A stretch of 25,116 bases of DNA from Clostridia bacterium. GTDB lineage: Bacteria > Bacillota_A > Clostridia > Christensenellales > Aristaeellaceae. Shown here in pieces: positions 15,601 to 22,590 of this stretch. The translations under genes and the position numbers were made by a program. The notes beneath the pieces were generated by a model. The model was not told where the DNA came from. It did no database searches and saw nothing but the letters and a program-made list of their open reading frames with translations. The stretch is from the NCBI GenBank assembly GCA_017517815.1, contig JAFWYA010000041.1:1-25116 (forward strand). The letters are read 5' to 3'. Every line of letters begins with the position of its first letter. The stretch's first letter is position 1.

Positions 15601-16086
15601 AAGGCTTTCATCGGCAATGCGGTCGCCGAGGCTGCCGTTTTCCATCCACTCCGAAAAGATGCTGGGCGTGCCGCCAATATCACGCACATAGTAGCAGGAC
15701 ACGATATTGGGATGCAGGCCCAGATCAATCCACACGCGGCATTCCTTGATGAAGCGCTCCTTGGTTTCGGGTGTAGCGAAAAAGGCGGGCTTGGGCCGTT
15801 TCATGGCAAGGTCGACATTCCAGCCGTTGTGATGCACCCGCCACACGCTGCCCATGCCGCCGTTGATGGCGCTGGATTCCACGGTGTAGGTGTCCATGAG
15901 GCTGGAGCCCTTCACGATATCGCTGTTCTGCAGGCTTTCTCCGCTGTGTTTCGCAGCCTCTGCAATGGCTGCTTCAGCAATGGAACCTTCATATACGGTT
16001 GCTCCGCTGTCCTCATATACCGTCGCGCCGTCGTTTTCGTAAACGGTGTCGTTTCCTTCATAGACGGTTTTGTCGTTGGCAGCCAT
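12610..16086 (-). CDS. Ser/Thr protein kinase with TVYE repeats and beta-propeller-like C-terminus
   Basis: The 1158-residue protein begins with four TVYE motifs (Thr7, Thr14, Thr22, Thr30). A Hanks-type kinase domain spans about 62-345, with glycine loop INGGMGS, Lys96 in AMKRP, HQDVKPDN in place of HRD (Asp197), DFG at 215-217 and SMEQM in the APE position. A TPR-like pair follows (about 365-410). The remaining 700 residues are repeated beta-strand units of WD40 or PQQ style, such as FSRDGGLAVTGHDNGIVRLWD, with a helical break near 790-850. No transmembrane segment is seen, so it should be cytosolic. Its ribosome binding site GGAGG touches the stop of the PP2C gene 11 nt upstream, so expression is tightly coupled. 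The catalytic Lys, Asp and DFG are present, so activity is likely. The propeller probably binds partners or substrates. Confidence 0.92.
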   Translation of the reverse strand: MAANDKTVYEGNDTVYENDGATVYEDSGATVYEGSIAEAAIAEAAKHSGESLQNSDIVKGSSLMDTYTVESSAINGGMGSVWRVHHNGWNVDLAMKRPKPAFFATPETKERFIKECRVWIDLGLHPNIVSCYYVRDIGGTPSIFSEWMENGSLGDRIADESLYQGSEAEQHKRLLDIAIQFARGLHYAHEQGLIHQDVKPDNLMLTSGWDAKVSDFGIANARAQLTVLEVEVPDGGTIVSASGARSPHYCSMEQMDGKTLTRRTDIYSWAVSVLEMYLGCKPWAGASYDTGPMAGLNCREYFEQARIPMPQKLKELLAKCLASEPENRPHDFGIVEETLQGIYRESFGRNYARPASSAAADSAESLNNRALSFLDLGEKAEARELWKKALEQNSACPEAVFNYAVNEWQEGRTDDLAALNAVSALPDPEARIKLGRKLAALRGIPAEDDEAVFSVLTAAQPEHVLSEEVLFYDIWGCMCQTFEKSGITCLIGKNRNTPQQVANVGPDGRIRFSFGLDAPFETSLKPCEDESGFFGKNSSGIAFYSLADGNSKQVYQSGNVTSVCSGLTRNEYYMGLDKAIWFCTVEPATKTLIYKGEYSCLNLNLSRDGRRLAWSEGPDGWKFLHVLDTENGAVLWKRSVGEHPEAMAFSRDDLLFAAYDKHLMAFDSIGTPVMIYPIDNDTHSICFSRDGGLAVTGHDNGIVRLWDINRRICACSMKAGYSAVRPFFTVDPDGNRAIGVYTTYRNLTTRVFNNRLVLVSFPTPCTEAALELSRFRDTGLQLQIDEQFEMAISQAKAFLAAGKMSEAVNALESARSLEGKRFAPDCVRIYRAIASNQELQQLRGFRFLKSFDKMTSFYLSDDGAFLMDGSFRANYIWPVDSASPISFVKTRPDDGRFIGSKAVYIYRLGFKGKEDLLMDVMSLPDGKLEKTVLLTKHPGASSVSSSLYATVGGSRFLAHCSGFWKHSFLTIDSQSFEVSKTKLSPSWLNLPVCLPDGRIVDISGVTLPDGKTVPFKTPTSIGNILRKVWVSSFADSKHGICGLLSGKARDTSSKNAKDVQAFQNTLVLYSLSDGSYLKSFALGKGKYYVQNGTWLTRTDETGILLYRVADFLKEEAPQPLRIDVPGAKTCTFSADMLRIAVLTDVGVSVYELEWELEK

Positions 16087-16097
16087 TTTCTTCCCTC

Positions 16098-16865
16098 CTA
16101 TGCAGTGATCTGGAGATAAACTGCCGCAATATTATCGCAGCCTCCGTGTGCGTTGGCGCTGTCGATCAGTCGCTGGCAAATCCGATCCGGACTTCGACTG
16201 GAACGCATGATGCGTGCAAGTTCCCGTTCCTCCGTCATGCCATACAGGCCATCAGAGCACAGCAGAATGCGATCTCCGGGATGTACCTCGCGGATGAAAA
16301 CATCCGGCGTTGCAGGAGACTGCATGCCCACAAAGGCCGTCAATCGGGAGCTGGCGGGATGACCCTTGGCTTCTTCCTTGGTCATCATGCCGTTTTTCAC
16401 CAGCATTCCAGCCAGATTCTGATCTTCGGTGACCTGCAAAGGCTTCTTTTTGTAACGGGGCAGCAGATAGGCTCGGCTGTCGCCCAGATTGATAAAGACG
16501 GCTTGATTCCCCAGCAACCAAACGCCGCAGAAGGTTGCGCCGTAAACAAAGCGCCCTTCGGTATTGCCGGCTTCATAGAGCCTGTCGCTCATCTGCTGAA
16601 CCAGCGCGGAAAGGGACTGCGCAGCCTTCCCTGCGTCGCGTTCTTCCTCATACTCGTTCATGCAGATGGGCATCAGCTCCGGCAGGGAGGTGCGCACATA
16701 TTCGGATGCGAGCTTTCCTCCGCTCAGACCGCCCATGCCGTCCGACACGGCAAAAAAACCCATGTCCGGGCAGAAAACCGCTTCGTCCATGTTGGTCTTA
16801 CGAAGCCTGCCGATGTCCGTCATCCACGCTGAACGGAAACGGTAGTCAAACAGAGGGTACTTCAT
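16098..16865 (-). CDS. PP2C-type Ser/Thr protein phosphatase
   Basis: The 255-residue protein has the PPM metal-dependent phosphatase motifs in order: DIGRLRKTNMDEA (variant of R..NED), VSDGMGG with Asp42, GDSRAYL, LLCSDGLYG and GGCDNIAAV. The acidic metal ligands are kept, so activity is expected. It is soluble and lacks extra domains. It should reverse phosphorylation by the two kinases that flank it. The ATG at 16865 overlaps the stop of the FHA kinase by 1 nt (TGATG), and the next kinase starts 11 nt after its stop, so the three genes form a coupled writer-eraser-writer set. This arrangement is like PrkC/PrpC pairs of Firmicutes and the PpkA/PppA/Fha control units of type VI secretion, but no secretion genes are seen here. 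Confidence 0.95.
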   Translation of the reverse strand: MKYPLFDYRFRSAWMTDIGRLRKTNMDEAVFCPDMGFFAVSDGMGGLSGGKLASEYVRTSLPELMPICMNEYEEERDAGKAAQSLSALVQQMSDRLYEAGNTEGRFVYGATFCGVWLLGNQAVFINLGDSRAYLLPRYKKKPLQVTEDQNLAGMLVKNGMMTKEEAKGHPASSRLTAFVGMQSPATPDVFIREVHPGDRILLCSDGLYGMTEERELARIMRSSRSPDRICQRLIDSANAHGGCDNIAAVYLQITA

Positions 16866-18730
16866 CAGAGAATTCCTTTCATGTCTGCTTTCAGCGACGC
16901 CGGAAGCGCAGCCACCAGATCGCGCCTAAAGGCGGCGGCGCTCTTGTAGCCGATCTCCGGCACTTCCACAAGCGCCTTGTCGATCACAGCGGCAATCGCA
17001 GGAGGAATGGAGGAATCGCGCTGACGGATGGGAACAGGCCGCTCCTGCACCAGCGTGAGCAGGATGTTTTTGCCCGGTTTAAAGTTGCGCGGGAACACGC
17101 CGGTAAGCATGTGATAGTAGCTGGCCGCAGCCGCCCACACGTCCACCTCCGGCTTGGAAAAACGGAAATCCTTGGCCTGCTGGATGGGCATGAACTGCGG
17201 CGTACCCATGGCGGAGCCTTCCTTGGTCATTTTGGTCATGCCAGCCGCCTGAAACGCCTTGGCCATGCCGAAATCGGCCACCATGGCAATGGGGCGGTCA
17301 CCGTCGTTGGACAGGAAGATGTTGCCCGGTTTCAAATCACGATGCACAACACCAGCGAAGTTCATTTCCTTCACGCCGCCGAAGAGGCCGCCCTTCACCT
17401 CGGCGGTCACAGCGGCATTGTGCACATAATCCAAACCGCTGAGCACCTGAAGGATAATCCATGTGGCAAGATTCAAAGAAAGCTTGCCGCCCTTTTGGGC
17501 CATCAGGCTGTCCGCGCTGCCGCCCTCGCACAGATCCATCAGGATATAGAAAACGCCGTTGGCACAGCCGGACTGATAGGTGCGCAGTACGTTTTTGTGC
17601 CGGAGCATCTCTGCCATTTTGGCTTCGCGCAGAAACATCTTTTTGGAATGATCGTCCGCTGCCACCTGCGGAAGCATGGTTTTGAGGGCGTAGTATTTGC
17701 CGGTTTTGGTTTCGCGTACCTTCCACACCTCGCCCATGCCTCCGCGTCCCAGCCGCTTGACCTTCTCATAGCCCTGCACGGGAGAAGGGCCTGCCGGGGT
17801 TTCGTCCCTCTTCCCGGCAAGCATGGCTTCCAGCAGCGCTTTGAGCACCACTTCGGCTTCCTCGCGCTTGTTCATGCAGCTTTCGCAAAGCGTCTGGTCG
17901 TCAGACTTCGGGGTGAAGGCCTTGCCGCACTGTGCGCACTTCTTCTCTCTGGCTTTCTTTGCTTCCAGCAGCGCCTTCAGCTTTTCTGCTTCCTTGCGCT
18001 CCTGTTCTGCCTTTTCTTTAGCCAGACGCTCCTGCTCAGCTTTGCGCTTCTTTTCTTCCTCTATGCGGCGCTGCTCTGCCTCGCGTTTTGCTTTTTCTTC
18101 AGCTTCCTTCTTCTGCTGTTTTTCCCTTGCAATGCGTTCTTCTTCCTGACGCTTGCGTTCGGCTTCTTCTGCCATCCTTGCAGCCTCGGCTTCGGCTCTG
18201 CGCTTTTCGATCAGTCGGTTCAGCCGTTCCTGCTCTGCCTGAAGCCAGCAGTTTTCACAGATCCGCTTTCCTTCTTTGCTGATATGCACGGCGGCTTCGC
18301 CCTCGGGAAGTGTTGCGCCATCCTCCGGGACGGAAGCAGCGGGCAGCACAGCACCGCAGAGTGCGCAGGTTTCCGGCTGCTCAATCATACAGGTCAGTTC
18401 ACACTTGGAGCCAAGGCGCAGACGGTCGCCATGGTTGAGATCATAGGCTTCATGGCTGAGGTTCTGCCCCTCCTCGATGGTTTGTGTGCGCTCTCTCTGG
18501 CCGATCTTCTGATCGTTGAGGAAGGTACCGTTCAGGCTGCCGAAATCATACAACTTCACCTGCGGCGGCATAACTTCCAGCACGCAGTGATACCGCGATA
18601 CCGTGTTTTCCGGGCATACGATGCCGCAGTCCTCCTGGCGGCCAATATACACGCGGTTGGGTTCCGTGTATTCATAGGCTGCTCCGGCAGCGACGCCTTT
18701 TGTCACTTCAATGCGAACCTTTCCTGCCAT
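16865..18730 (-). CDS. FHA-domain, zinc-ribbon, coiled-coil Ser/Thr protein kinase
   Basis: The 621-residue protein starts with an FHA domain (about 20-105) with the phospho-Thr-binding residues GR (30-31), S.RH (45-48) and NGT (67-69). A first CxxC pair set (Cys122, Cys125; Cys158, Cys161) is followed by a charged coiled coil (about 165-262) and a second zinc ribbon (Cys265, Cys268; Cys282, Cys285). The Hanks kinase domain spans about 321-605: LGRGGMGEV, Lys350, HRDLKPGN (463-470), DFG (486-488) and an activation loop with Thr499, Thr502 and Thr510. All catalytic residues are present. No membrane segment is seen. The ATG at 18730 has GGAGGAAG. The FHA domain should dock on phospho-Thr peptides, and the TVYE repeats of the neighbouring kinase are candidates. 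Confidence 0.95.
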   Translation of the reverse strand: MAGKVRIEVTKGVAAGAAYEYTEPNRVYIGRQEDCGIVCPENTVSRYHCVLEVMPPQVKLYDFGSLNGTFLNDQKIGQRERTQTIEEGQNLSHEAYDLNHGDRLRLGSKCELTCMIEQPETCALCGAVLPAASVPEDGATLPEGEAAVHISKEGKRICENCWLQAEQERLNRLIEKRRAEAEAARMAEEAERKRQEEERIAREKQQKKEAEEKAKREAEQRRIEEEKKRKAEQERLAKEKAEQERKEAEKLKALLEAKKAREKKCAQCGKAFTPKSDDQTLCESCMNKREEAEVVLKALLEAMLAGKRDETPAGPSPVQGYEKVKRLGRGGMGEVWKVRETKTGKYYALKTMLPQVAADDHSKKMFLREAKMAEMLRHKNVLRTYQSGCANGVFYILMDLCEGGSADSLMAQKGGKLSLNLATWIILQVLSGLDYVHNAAVTAEVKGGLFGGVKEMNFAGVVHRDLKPGNIFLSNDGDRPIAMVADFGMAKAFQAAGMTKMTKEGSAMGTPQFMPIQQAKDFRFSKPEVDVWAAAASYYHMLTGVFPRNFKPGKNILLTLVQERPVPIRQRDSSIPPAIAAVIDKALVEVPEIGYKSAAAFRRDLVAALPASLKADMKGIL

Positions 18731-18743
18731 GATTCTTCCTCCT

Positions 18744-19907
18744 TCAGTTTTCCTCGACGGGCCGTTCCAGCAATTCGATCATGCTTCTGGTTTCGCTGGA
18801 GGGCAGCACGCCCTCGTCCGCGAAATACATGAGCACATCGTGCACATAATCCATCACGCCGCGGTCGCTGTAACTGGTGTAATGTTCTTCAAAGCAGAGC
18901 TCCATTTCGGTGCGGCTGCTCTGATCATAGTAGCGCATCATTTTTTCAGCGCATGTAAGGCGCGTTTGATAATCTGCAAGCAGCGGCATGAAAGAAGGAT
19001 CTTTTGCCGTTTCCAGCCGTTTCACAACCCTGACGAGATTCTCATATTCAAAGCCCGGATAACGCTCATGCGCCATACGCACTGCGCACAATATGGCCAT
19101 ATCCGTCTTGGAAGCCGGGTCACTCAGGCAGCGCAGACGCGCAAGCTCCAGCATGGTATCCATCTCTTCCTCAGTCATGTTGCTGTAGAGGCCGAAGGCA
19201 ATCAGCTTGTCCCTGAGGTAGCGCGTGGCGACAGCCTTGCCGCCCTGAATAGGATAAAGCAGATTCTTGAGGGTGACGGGAAGTTCGCCGCTGACAGACA
19301 TTTCATGGATGGTGCTGTCGCCGATATAGAGCTGGATAAACTGCACCAGCCGCTGATCCGGCAGGCTGGTTTTGGCATCAGCGGTAAAATGTTTCTCGTT
19401 TGCAGCAAACCATCCGCTCATCTGCCCCTGCTGTGCTGCCTCATACAGCTGCAGGCTCATCGCAGCGGTTTCCAGCAGCGTGGACTGTGCGCTTGGCGAA
19501 TACTCGGAAAGACCCAAGCGGCTGATCAGTTCCCGGTACATGGATACGGCATCCTCCTGCCCCTTGCAGTTGAGAAGCAGCAGCTTAGCGGCGCTGTCCA
19601 GCGGGTTCTTGGCGTACAGACGAGGATAGCCGTTGCGGTAGAGAAAGGCATCAAGCTCCGGCGCATCCATGGCAAGCGCCATTCCCAGTTCTTTCATGCG
19701 TTCCTTGCCGTTGGGACGCGCCTTGCCCTGCCGCCACTTATCCACCATGGTATGGCTCACCAGGCAGCGCGCTCCCAACGCCACAGAGGACAGATGCATT
19801 TCATCCATGCGGCTCTGCACATCCTGCGAAAAGCTGTAGGCAGCATGTCCGCAGATGGCTTCGCGCATTTCCTGCAGGTCGTCCAAAAGAAGATGGCGGA
19901 TGGTCAT
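18744..19907 (-). CDS. HTH protein with long helical C-terminal domain
   Basis: In the 387-residue product, residues about 28-95 resemble an XRE-like HTH: VALGARCLVSHTMVDKWRQG, then KARPNGKERMKELGMALAM. The segment DAPELDAFLYRNGYPRLYAKNPLDSA follows, a pattern like 'MD...ELLLLAGYPPLY...RRDA' found in a family of HTH proteins linked to Ser/Thr kinases in Clostridia. The remaining 280 residues are helical without a recognised domain. The ATG at 19907 follows AGGTG, and 13 nt separate it from the FHA kinase gene, so it is in the kinase operon. The plus-strand gene at 23033 encodes a shorter protein of the same general layout and also precedes a kinase. It may be the transcription factor controlled by the kinases, perhaps acting at the shared TGCAACTT promoters; this is inference. 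Confidence 0.75.
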   Translation of the reverse strand: MTIRHLLLDDLQEMREAICGHAAYSFSQDVQSRMDEMHLSSVALGARCLVSHTMVDKWRQGKARPNGKERMKELGMALAMDAPELDAFLYRNGYPRLYAKNPLDSAAKLLLLNCKGQEDAVSMYRELISRLGLSEYSPSAQSTLLETAAMSLQLYEAAQQGQMSGWFAANEKHFTADAKTSLPDQRLVQFIQLYIGDSTIHEMSVSGELPVTLKNLLYPIQGGKAVATRYLRDKLIAFGLYSNMTEEEMDTMLELARLRCLSDPASKTDMAILCAVRMAHERYPGFEYENLVRVVKRLETAKDPSFMPLLADYQTRLTCAEKMMRYYDQSSRTEMELCFEEHYTSYSDRGVMDYVHDVLMYFADEGVLPSSETRSMIELLERPVEEN

Positions 19908-19938
19908 GGTGGTTCACCTCGCTGATCGGTTGATGAAG

Positions 19939-20280
19939 TCAGACTACGGGCACAAAAGGCTGATCGGAGAAAGGCACGAATCCGGTAGTTATCAGCACCC
20001 AGCGGACGATGCACAGGAGCACCAGACCGACGATCAGCAGTCCCACAAGCCGCGCCCAGCCGGGGCGGGTGTAGCCTCCCACGAAGATATTGACGACGGC
20101 AACAATCCATAGCAGACCTTCCACGCCGACCAGCAGATAGTACAACAGCCATTGAACGAACAGAGAGGGCCACGCGACTGCCTGAAGGATGGAAATATCC
20201 GGCCATAGGATGCTGGGAATGGATAGAGCGATCACGCCAAGCAAAACGACGGCAATGATCCAGATGGTTTTCTTCATCAT
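19939..20280 (-). CDS. Small integral membrane protein
   Basis: The 113-residue product has about three hydrophobic helices: residues 4-24, about 35-65 (which may be two shorter helices), and 78-100. No known domain is seen. AAGGAGG precedes two adjacent ATGs (20280 and 20277). Only 10 nt separate it from the upstream anchored protein, and 31 nt separate it from the HTH gene, so it belongs to the same operon. I do not recognise the family. A membrane component of the sensing branch is possible. Confidence 0.7.
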   Translation of the reverse strand: MMKKTIWIIAVVLLGVIALSIPSILWPDISILQAVAWPSLFVQWLLYYLLVGVEGLLWIVAVVNIFVGGYTRPGWARLVGLLIVGLVLLCIVRWVLITTGFVPFSDQPFVPVV

Positions 20281-20290
20281 GGCTTCCTCC

Positions 20291-20800
20291 TTATGGCATC
20301 AGCGTATTGAGGTATTTCGCCACCTCGTGTCCTGCAACATTCATGGTGTAAGTATAGCGGACATCCATCTTTTCCAGCTTATCCTGCTCGGCGTACACGC
20401 GCTGACGGGAAACCAGTGCCCAGTCCTCCAACCGGATGATGGAGACGTCCACATACTCCGTGTAGGCTACTCCCGCGCGCATGCCGCCCTGCGTGTTGAC
20501 CGCCGTGCCGATCCTCTCCGAACCTTCGAAACAGGAAACGATCACATTGACCTCCTTGGGGCTGCGGGCCTTGCCAGAAAAAAGATTGGAAGCGGGAACC
20601 TGGAACTTGTTTTCGTTAAGCAGCACATAGTGGGGATCATTCGGCAGAGAAACGCCGGACTGGGTATAGCCACCCTTCACAAAGGGGCGCAAAGTACGCT
20701 CATATTGCTGGTTGCGCCACAGAATGCATGCCGTAAAAAACAGCAGGATCAGCAGGTATGCGGCAACAATCTTCAGAATGATGCGTTTGCGTTTTTTCAT
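20291..20800 (-). CDS. Uncharacterised membrane-anchored protein
   Basis: The 169-residue protein has a basic N-terminus (MKKRKR) and one hydrophobic helix at about 8-27, without a lipobox cysteine in the right position. The remaining 140 residues should lie outside the cytoplasm. That part contains VSLPNDPHYVLLNENKF and NVIVSCFEGSERIGTAV and looks beta-rich. No family is recognised. AAAGGCGGG lies 7 nt before the ATG, and copy B of the shared promoter is placed so that the transcript would begin about 26 nt upstream of the start. It is therefore the first gene of the unit leading into the HTH, kinase and phosphatase genes. Confidence 0.75.
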   Translation of the reverse strand: MKKRKRIILKIVAAYLLILLFFTACILWRNQQYERTLRPFVKGGYTQSGVSLPNDPHYVLLNENKFQVPASNLFSGKARSPKEVNVIVSCFEGSERIGTAVNTQGGMRAGVAYTEYVDVSIIRLEDWALVSRQRVYAEQDKLEKMDVRYTYTMNVAGHEVAKYLNTLMP

Positions 20801-21014
20801 ATGAACCCGCCTTTCTGCGATAGGATGCTATGAGTGTAGCGCATGAAAAGAAAACGATTTTTGAATAAAGTTGCAGGGGGAGAATCGAGATGTATGCCTA
20901 AACACTTCGACTGCCGTTATCAACGAGAAAAGGAATCCTCTACCGTATCAAAAGTATCGAAGATATCGATCCCTGTGTGGTATAGACGCAGCGCATACAC
21001 CTGAACTTCCGTGG
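20801..21014. other. Gap between the anchored protein and the lipoprotein genes
   Basis: It contains promoter copy B near the left end. No gene or clear terminator was found in the remainder. Confidence 0.6.
20833..20875 (-). promoter_or_regulatory. Shared cluster promoter, copy B
   Basis: On the minus strand TGCAACTT (20868-20875), then 29 nt including TATTCAAAAATCG, then TACACT (20833-20838, 4/6 to the -10 box). The predicted leader is about 26 nt and includes the AAAGGCGGG ribosome binding site of the 20800 gene. Confidence 0.6.
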
Positions 21015-21392
21015 TTACTTCTTGATCTCTACCAGTGTCGCCTCAGCGATTTCTACATTGCCTTCAAATTCGTTGTACTTGCCACCGAAAATCACGATGG
21101 TATCCCCCTCGGCGATTCCCGCTTCCTCAAAGGCCTTATGTTCGTCATCCACCATTATGCCGAAAATGTGAACCTCTGCGCCGGAACTGTCGGTGACAAG
21201 TGCCCATACGGGATTTTCAATGGCCACTATGGTGACGGTCATGGTGGCATACGCCTCCGACCCAGCGTTGTCAAGCCATTCCTGAATAGTTACGGAATCT
21301 TTCTCCGTACTCGGTGTTGCAGCTGCCGAACAAGCGGTCACGGAAAAAGCGAAAATCATCAGCATCACAAACACAAAACATTTTTTCATCAT
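21015..21392 (-). CDS. Lipoprotein with OB-fold-like domain
   Basis: The 125-residue product has a lipoprotein signal peptide (MMKKCFVFVMLMIFAFSVTAC) with lipobox VTAC at about residues 18-21. The mature part reads as alternating strands (ATMTVTIVAIENPVWALVT, EVHIFGIMV, EGDTIVIFGGKYNEFEGNVEI). This is the rhythm of OB-fold domains such as tRNA_anti-like or BOF-type proteins, which can bind oligosaccharides or small ligands outside the cell. GGAGGA precedes the ATG at 21392. Copy C of the shared promoter lies upstream with a predicted leader of about 29 nt. The fold assignment is moderate; the ligand is unknown. Confidence 0.75.
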   Translation of the reverse strand: MMKKCFVFVMLMIFAFSVTACSAAATPSTEKDSVTIQEWLDNAGSEAYATMTVTIVAIENPVWALVTDSSGAEVHIFGIMVDDEHKAFEEAGIAEGDTIVIFGGKYNEFEGNVEIAEATLVEIKK

Positions 21393-21427
21393 TTGATATT
21401 CCTCCGTTCAGTTGATGTTGTGATCAA

Positions 21428-21470
21428 AGAATACACTACGGAGGTGCTGCTGTTTTTCATGAAAGTTGCA
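21428..21470 (-). promoter_or_regulatory. Shared cluster promoter, copy C
   Basis: On the minus strand TGCAACTT (21463-21470), then 29 nt beginning TCATGAAAAAC, then TATTCT (21428-21433, 4/6). The TGCAACTT element overlaps the last codons of the upstream HEAT-like gene (LLQLS). The predicted leader of the lipoprotein gene is about 29 nt. Confidence 0.55.
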
Positions 21471-22197
21471 GGAGCTTTCGGGCTTCCTCCACGAGCCGTT
21501 CGTCAAAAGTGGTATCCTCGATCATAGTGCGGCAGGTCTGCCTGATTTGCTCATCCGTGACACCTTCAGCCTGCCCGCATTCAAACGTACAATGGCTGTA
21601 AGCATCACAGGGCTCGTAGAAACTTTGGCCAGTCAGCCTTGCAAAAGCAAACCAGCGGTGCGGACCATGAACGGCGGCGCGCATGAGAAGCGGCACATCG
21701 TTCTCACGCCGGGCCAGCTTTTCCTGCAGGAAGTACAGCGCCCGTTCCTCGCCTGCCTCCGGATAGCAGCCATCCGGCAGCGCAAGGATCGCAGCATGAC
21801 GGATGGAACCGCTGCACGTTCTGGCGATGTACTCCAGAAAAACGGTGTCATTTTGCGCAACGGCCTGCTGCAAAAACAGATGAGGTTCTTCCCGGAAAAG
21901 GCTGCGTTCCTCCGTGGAAACAGGCATCGAAGGATCGGGCTTGAAAATTCTGTGGGAAGCAGTTTCACGCAAGGAGGCATCATCTGCAAGCTTGGCAATA
22001 CGGCACAGCAGCTCCTGCTCCTGTAAACCAAGCACAGCCATGCGGCGGATGGAGTGCTCTTCCTTCACAGACATGGCGATAGCATACAGCGCGTCATTAT
22101 CCTCACGGCGAAGTCTGCGCAGCGCTTCTTTCTTTTCAGTGGCCGAGAGCTTTGCAAACCAGCGCTGAAGACCTTTCATGCGTGCGAGAGGAGACAT
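21457..22197 (-). CDS. HEAT-repeat-like protein, first gene of the cluster
   Basis: With the ATG at 22195-22197 the protein has 246 residues; an upstream GTG at 22206 is possible but overlaps the likely ribosome binding site AAAGGT. It is built from short helices with HEAT-like patterns: ALRRLRREDNDALYAIAMSV, then IRRMAVLGLQEQELLCRIA, and later IRHAAILALPD. The C-terminal third (AAVHGPHRWFAFARLTGQSFY and a Cys-containing tail) is unlike the repeats. No catalytic motif or signal is present. The small protein at 5903-6274 has the same style of repeat at the far end of the cluster. Promoter copy D gives a leader of about 27 nt. An adaptor or scaffold role is plausible but not shown. Confidence 0.75.
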   Translation of the reverse strand: MSPLARMKGLQRWFAKLSATEKKEALRRLRREDNDALYAIAMSVKEEHSIRRMAVLGLQEQELLCRIAKLADDASLRETASHRIFKPDPSMPVSTEERSLFREEPHLFLQQAVAQNDTVFLEYIARTCSGSIRHAAILALPDGCYPEAGEERALYFLQEKLARRENDVPLLMRAAVHGPHRWFAFARLTGQSFYEPCDAYSHCTFECGQAEGVTDEQIRQTCRTMIEDTTFDERLVEEARKLLQLS

Positions 22198-22230
22198 GGT
22201 ATTCACACCTTTCCTTGACTTGACGAAAGC

Positions 22231-22273
22231 ATTATAAGTTGCAGATCTTGTAAGATTTTCGGAAAAAGTTGCA
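22231..22273 (-). promoter_or_regulatory. Shared cluster promoter, copy D (best -10)
   Basis: On the minus strand TGCAACTT (22266-22273), then exactly 29 nt, then a perfect TATAAT (22231-22236). The predicted transcript begins near 22224, about 27 nt ahead of the HEAT-like gene's ATG. A second TGCAACTT overlaps the -10 box (22235-22242). Confidence 0.7.
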
Positions 22274-22478
22274 CGTGCAGGAGGACGTGAATAGATCGAG
22301 CAAGTATATCCAGATACGAATTACAGTTCAAGTGTAAACAACAATGCGATTCCAGTTTCTATATCCTATGATACACTGATTGACTTTTTATGGCAATGTT
22401 GTGAAGCAGTTTACTTTTGCATAAATTTTGCATTATGGATTGAAAACAGGATGAGAAACAATACTGGCAAGCAATGTC

Positions 22479-22554
22479 TGTGGGTACCCACACACGATTA
22501 GCTTGTTGGGGGAAGTCTCCCCCAATCCCCTGTTGATCGCATGATAAATCATGC
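22479..22554. other. oriT-like run of three inverted repeats
   Basis: Three perfect inverted repeats lie in 76 bp: TGTGGGTACCCACA (22479-22492), TTGGGGGA-AGTC-TCCCCCAA (22506-22525) and GCATGAT-AA-ATCATGC (22539-22554). ATCCCCTG follows the second repeat, loosely like the YATCCTG nick region of MobP-type transfer origins. This layout is typical of transfer origins in mobilisable elements. No relaxase gene is adjacent, so it would be an orphan. Alternatives are an operator array or a replication-related site. Confidence 0.45.
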
Positions 22555-22590
22555 GGCTGCGCACCTTTCGGCGCTTATGTTCACAAAAAT

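Noticed and set aside
14911..16119. A 402-codon plus-strand frame opposite the TVYE kinase
   Set aside because: Antisense of a clear kinase domain, with no ribosome binding site or recognisable domain.
16098..18730. Type VI secretion control unit (PpkA/PppA/Fha-like)
   Set aside because: The kinase, phosphatase and FHA combination fits, but there are no secretion structural genes in the window and the other features indicate a Firmicute.
16535..18832. A 765-codon plus-strand open frame opposite the FHA kinase and part of the PP2C gene
   Set aside because: Long phenylalanine/leucine/cysteine runs arise as the antisense of the Lys/Glu-rich coiled coil. It spans two real minus-strand genes.
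22479..22554. CRISPR-like repeat array
   Set aside because: The three inverted repeats differ in sequence and there are no equal spacers.
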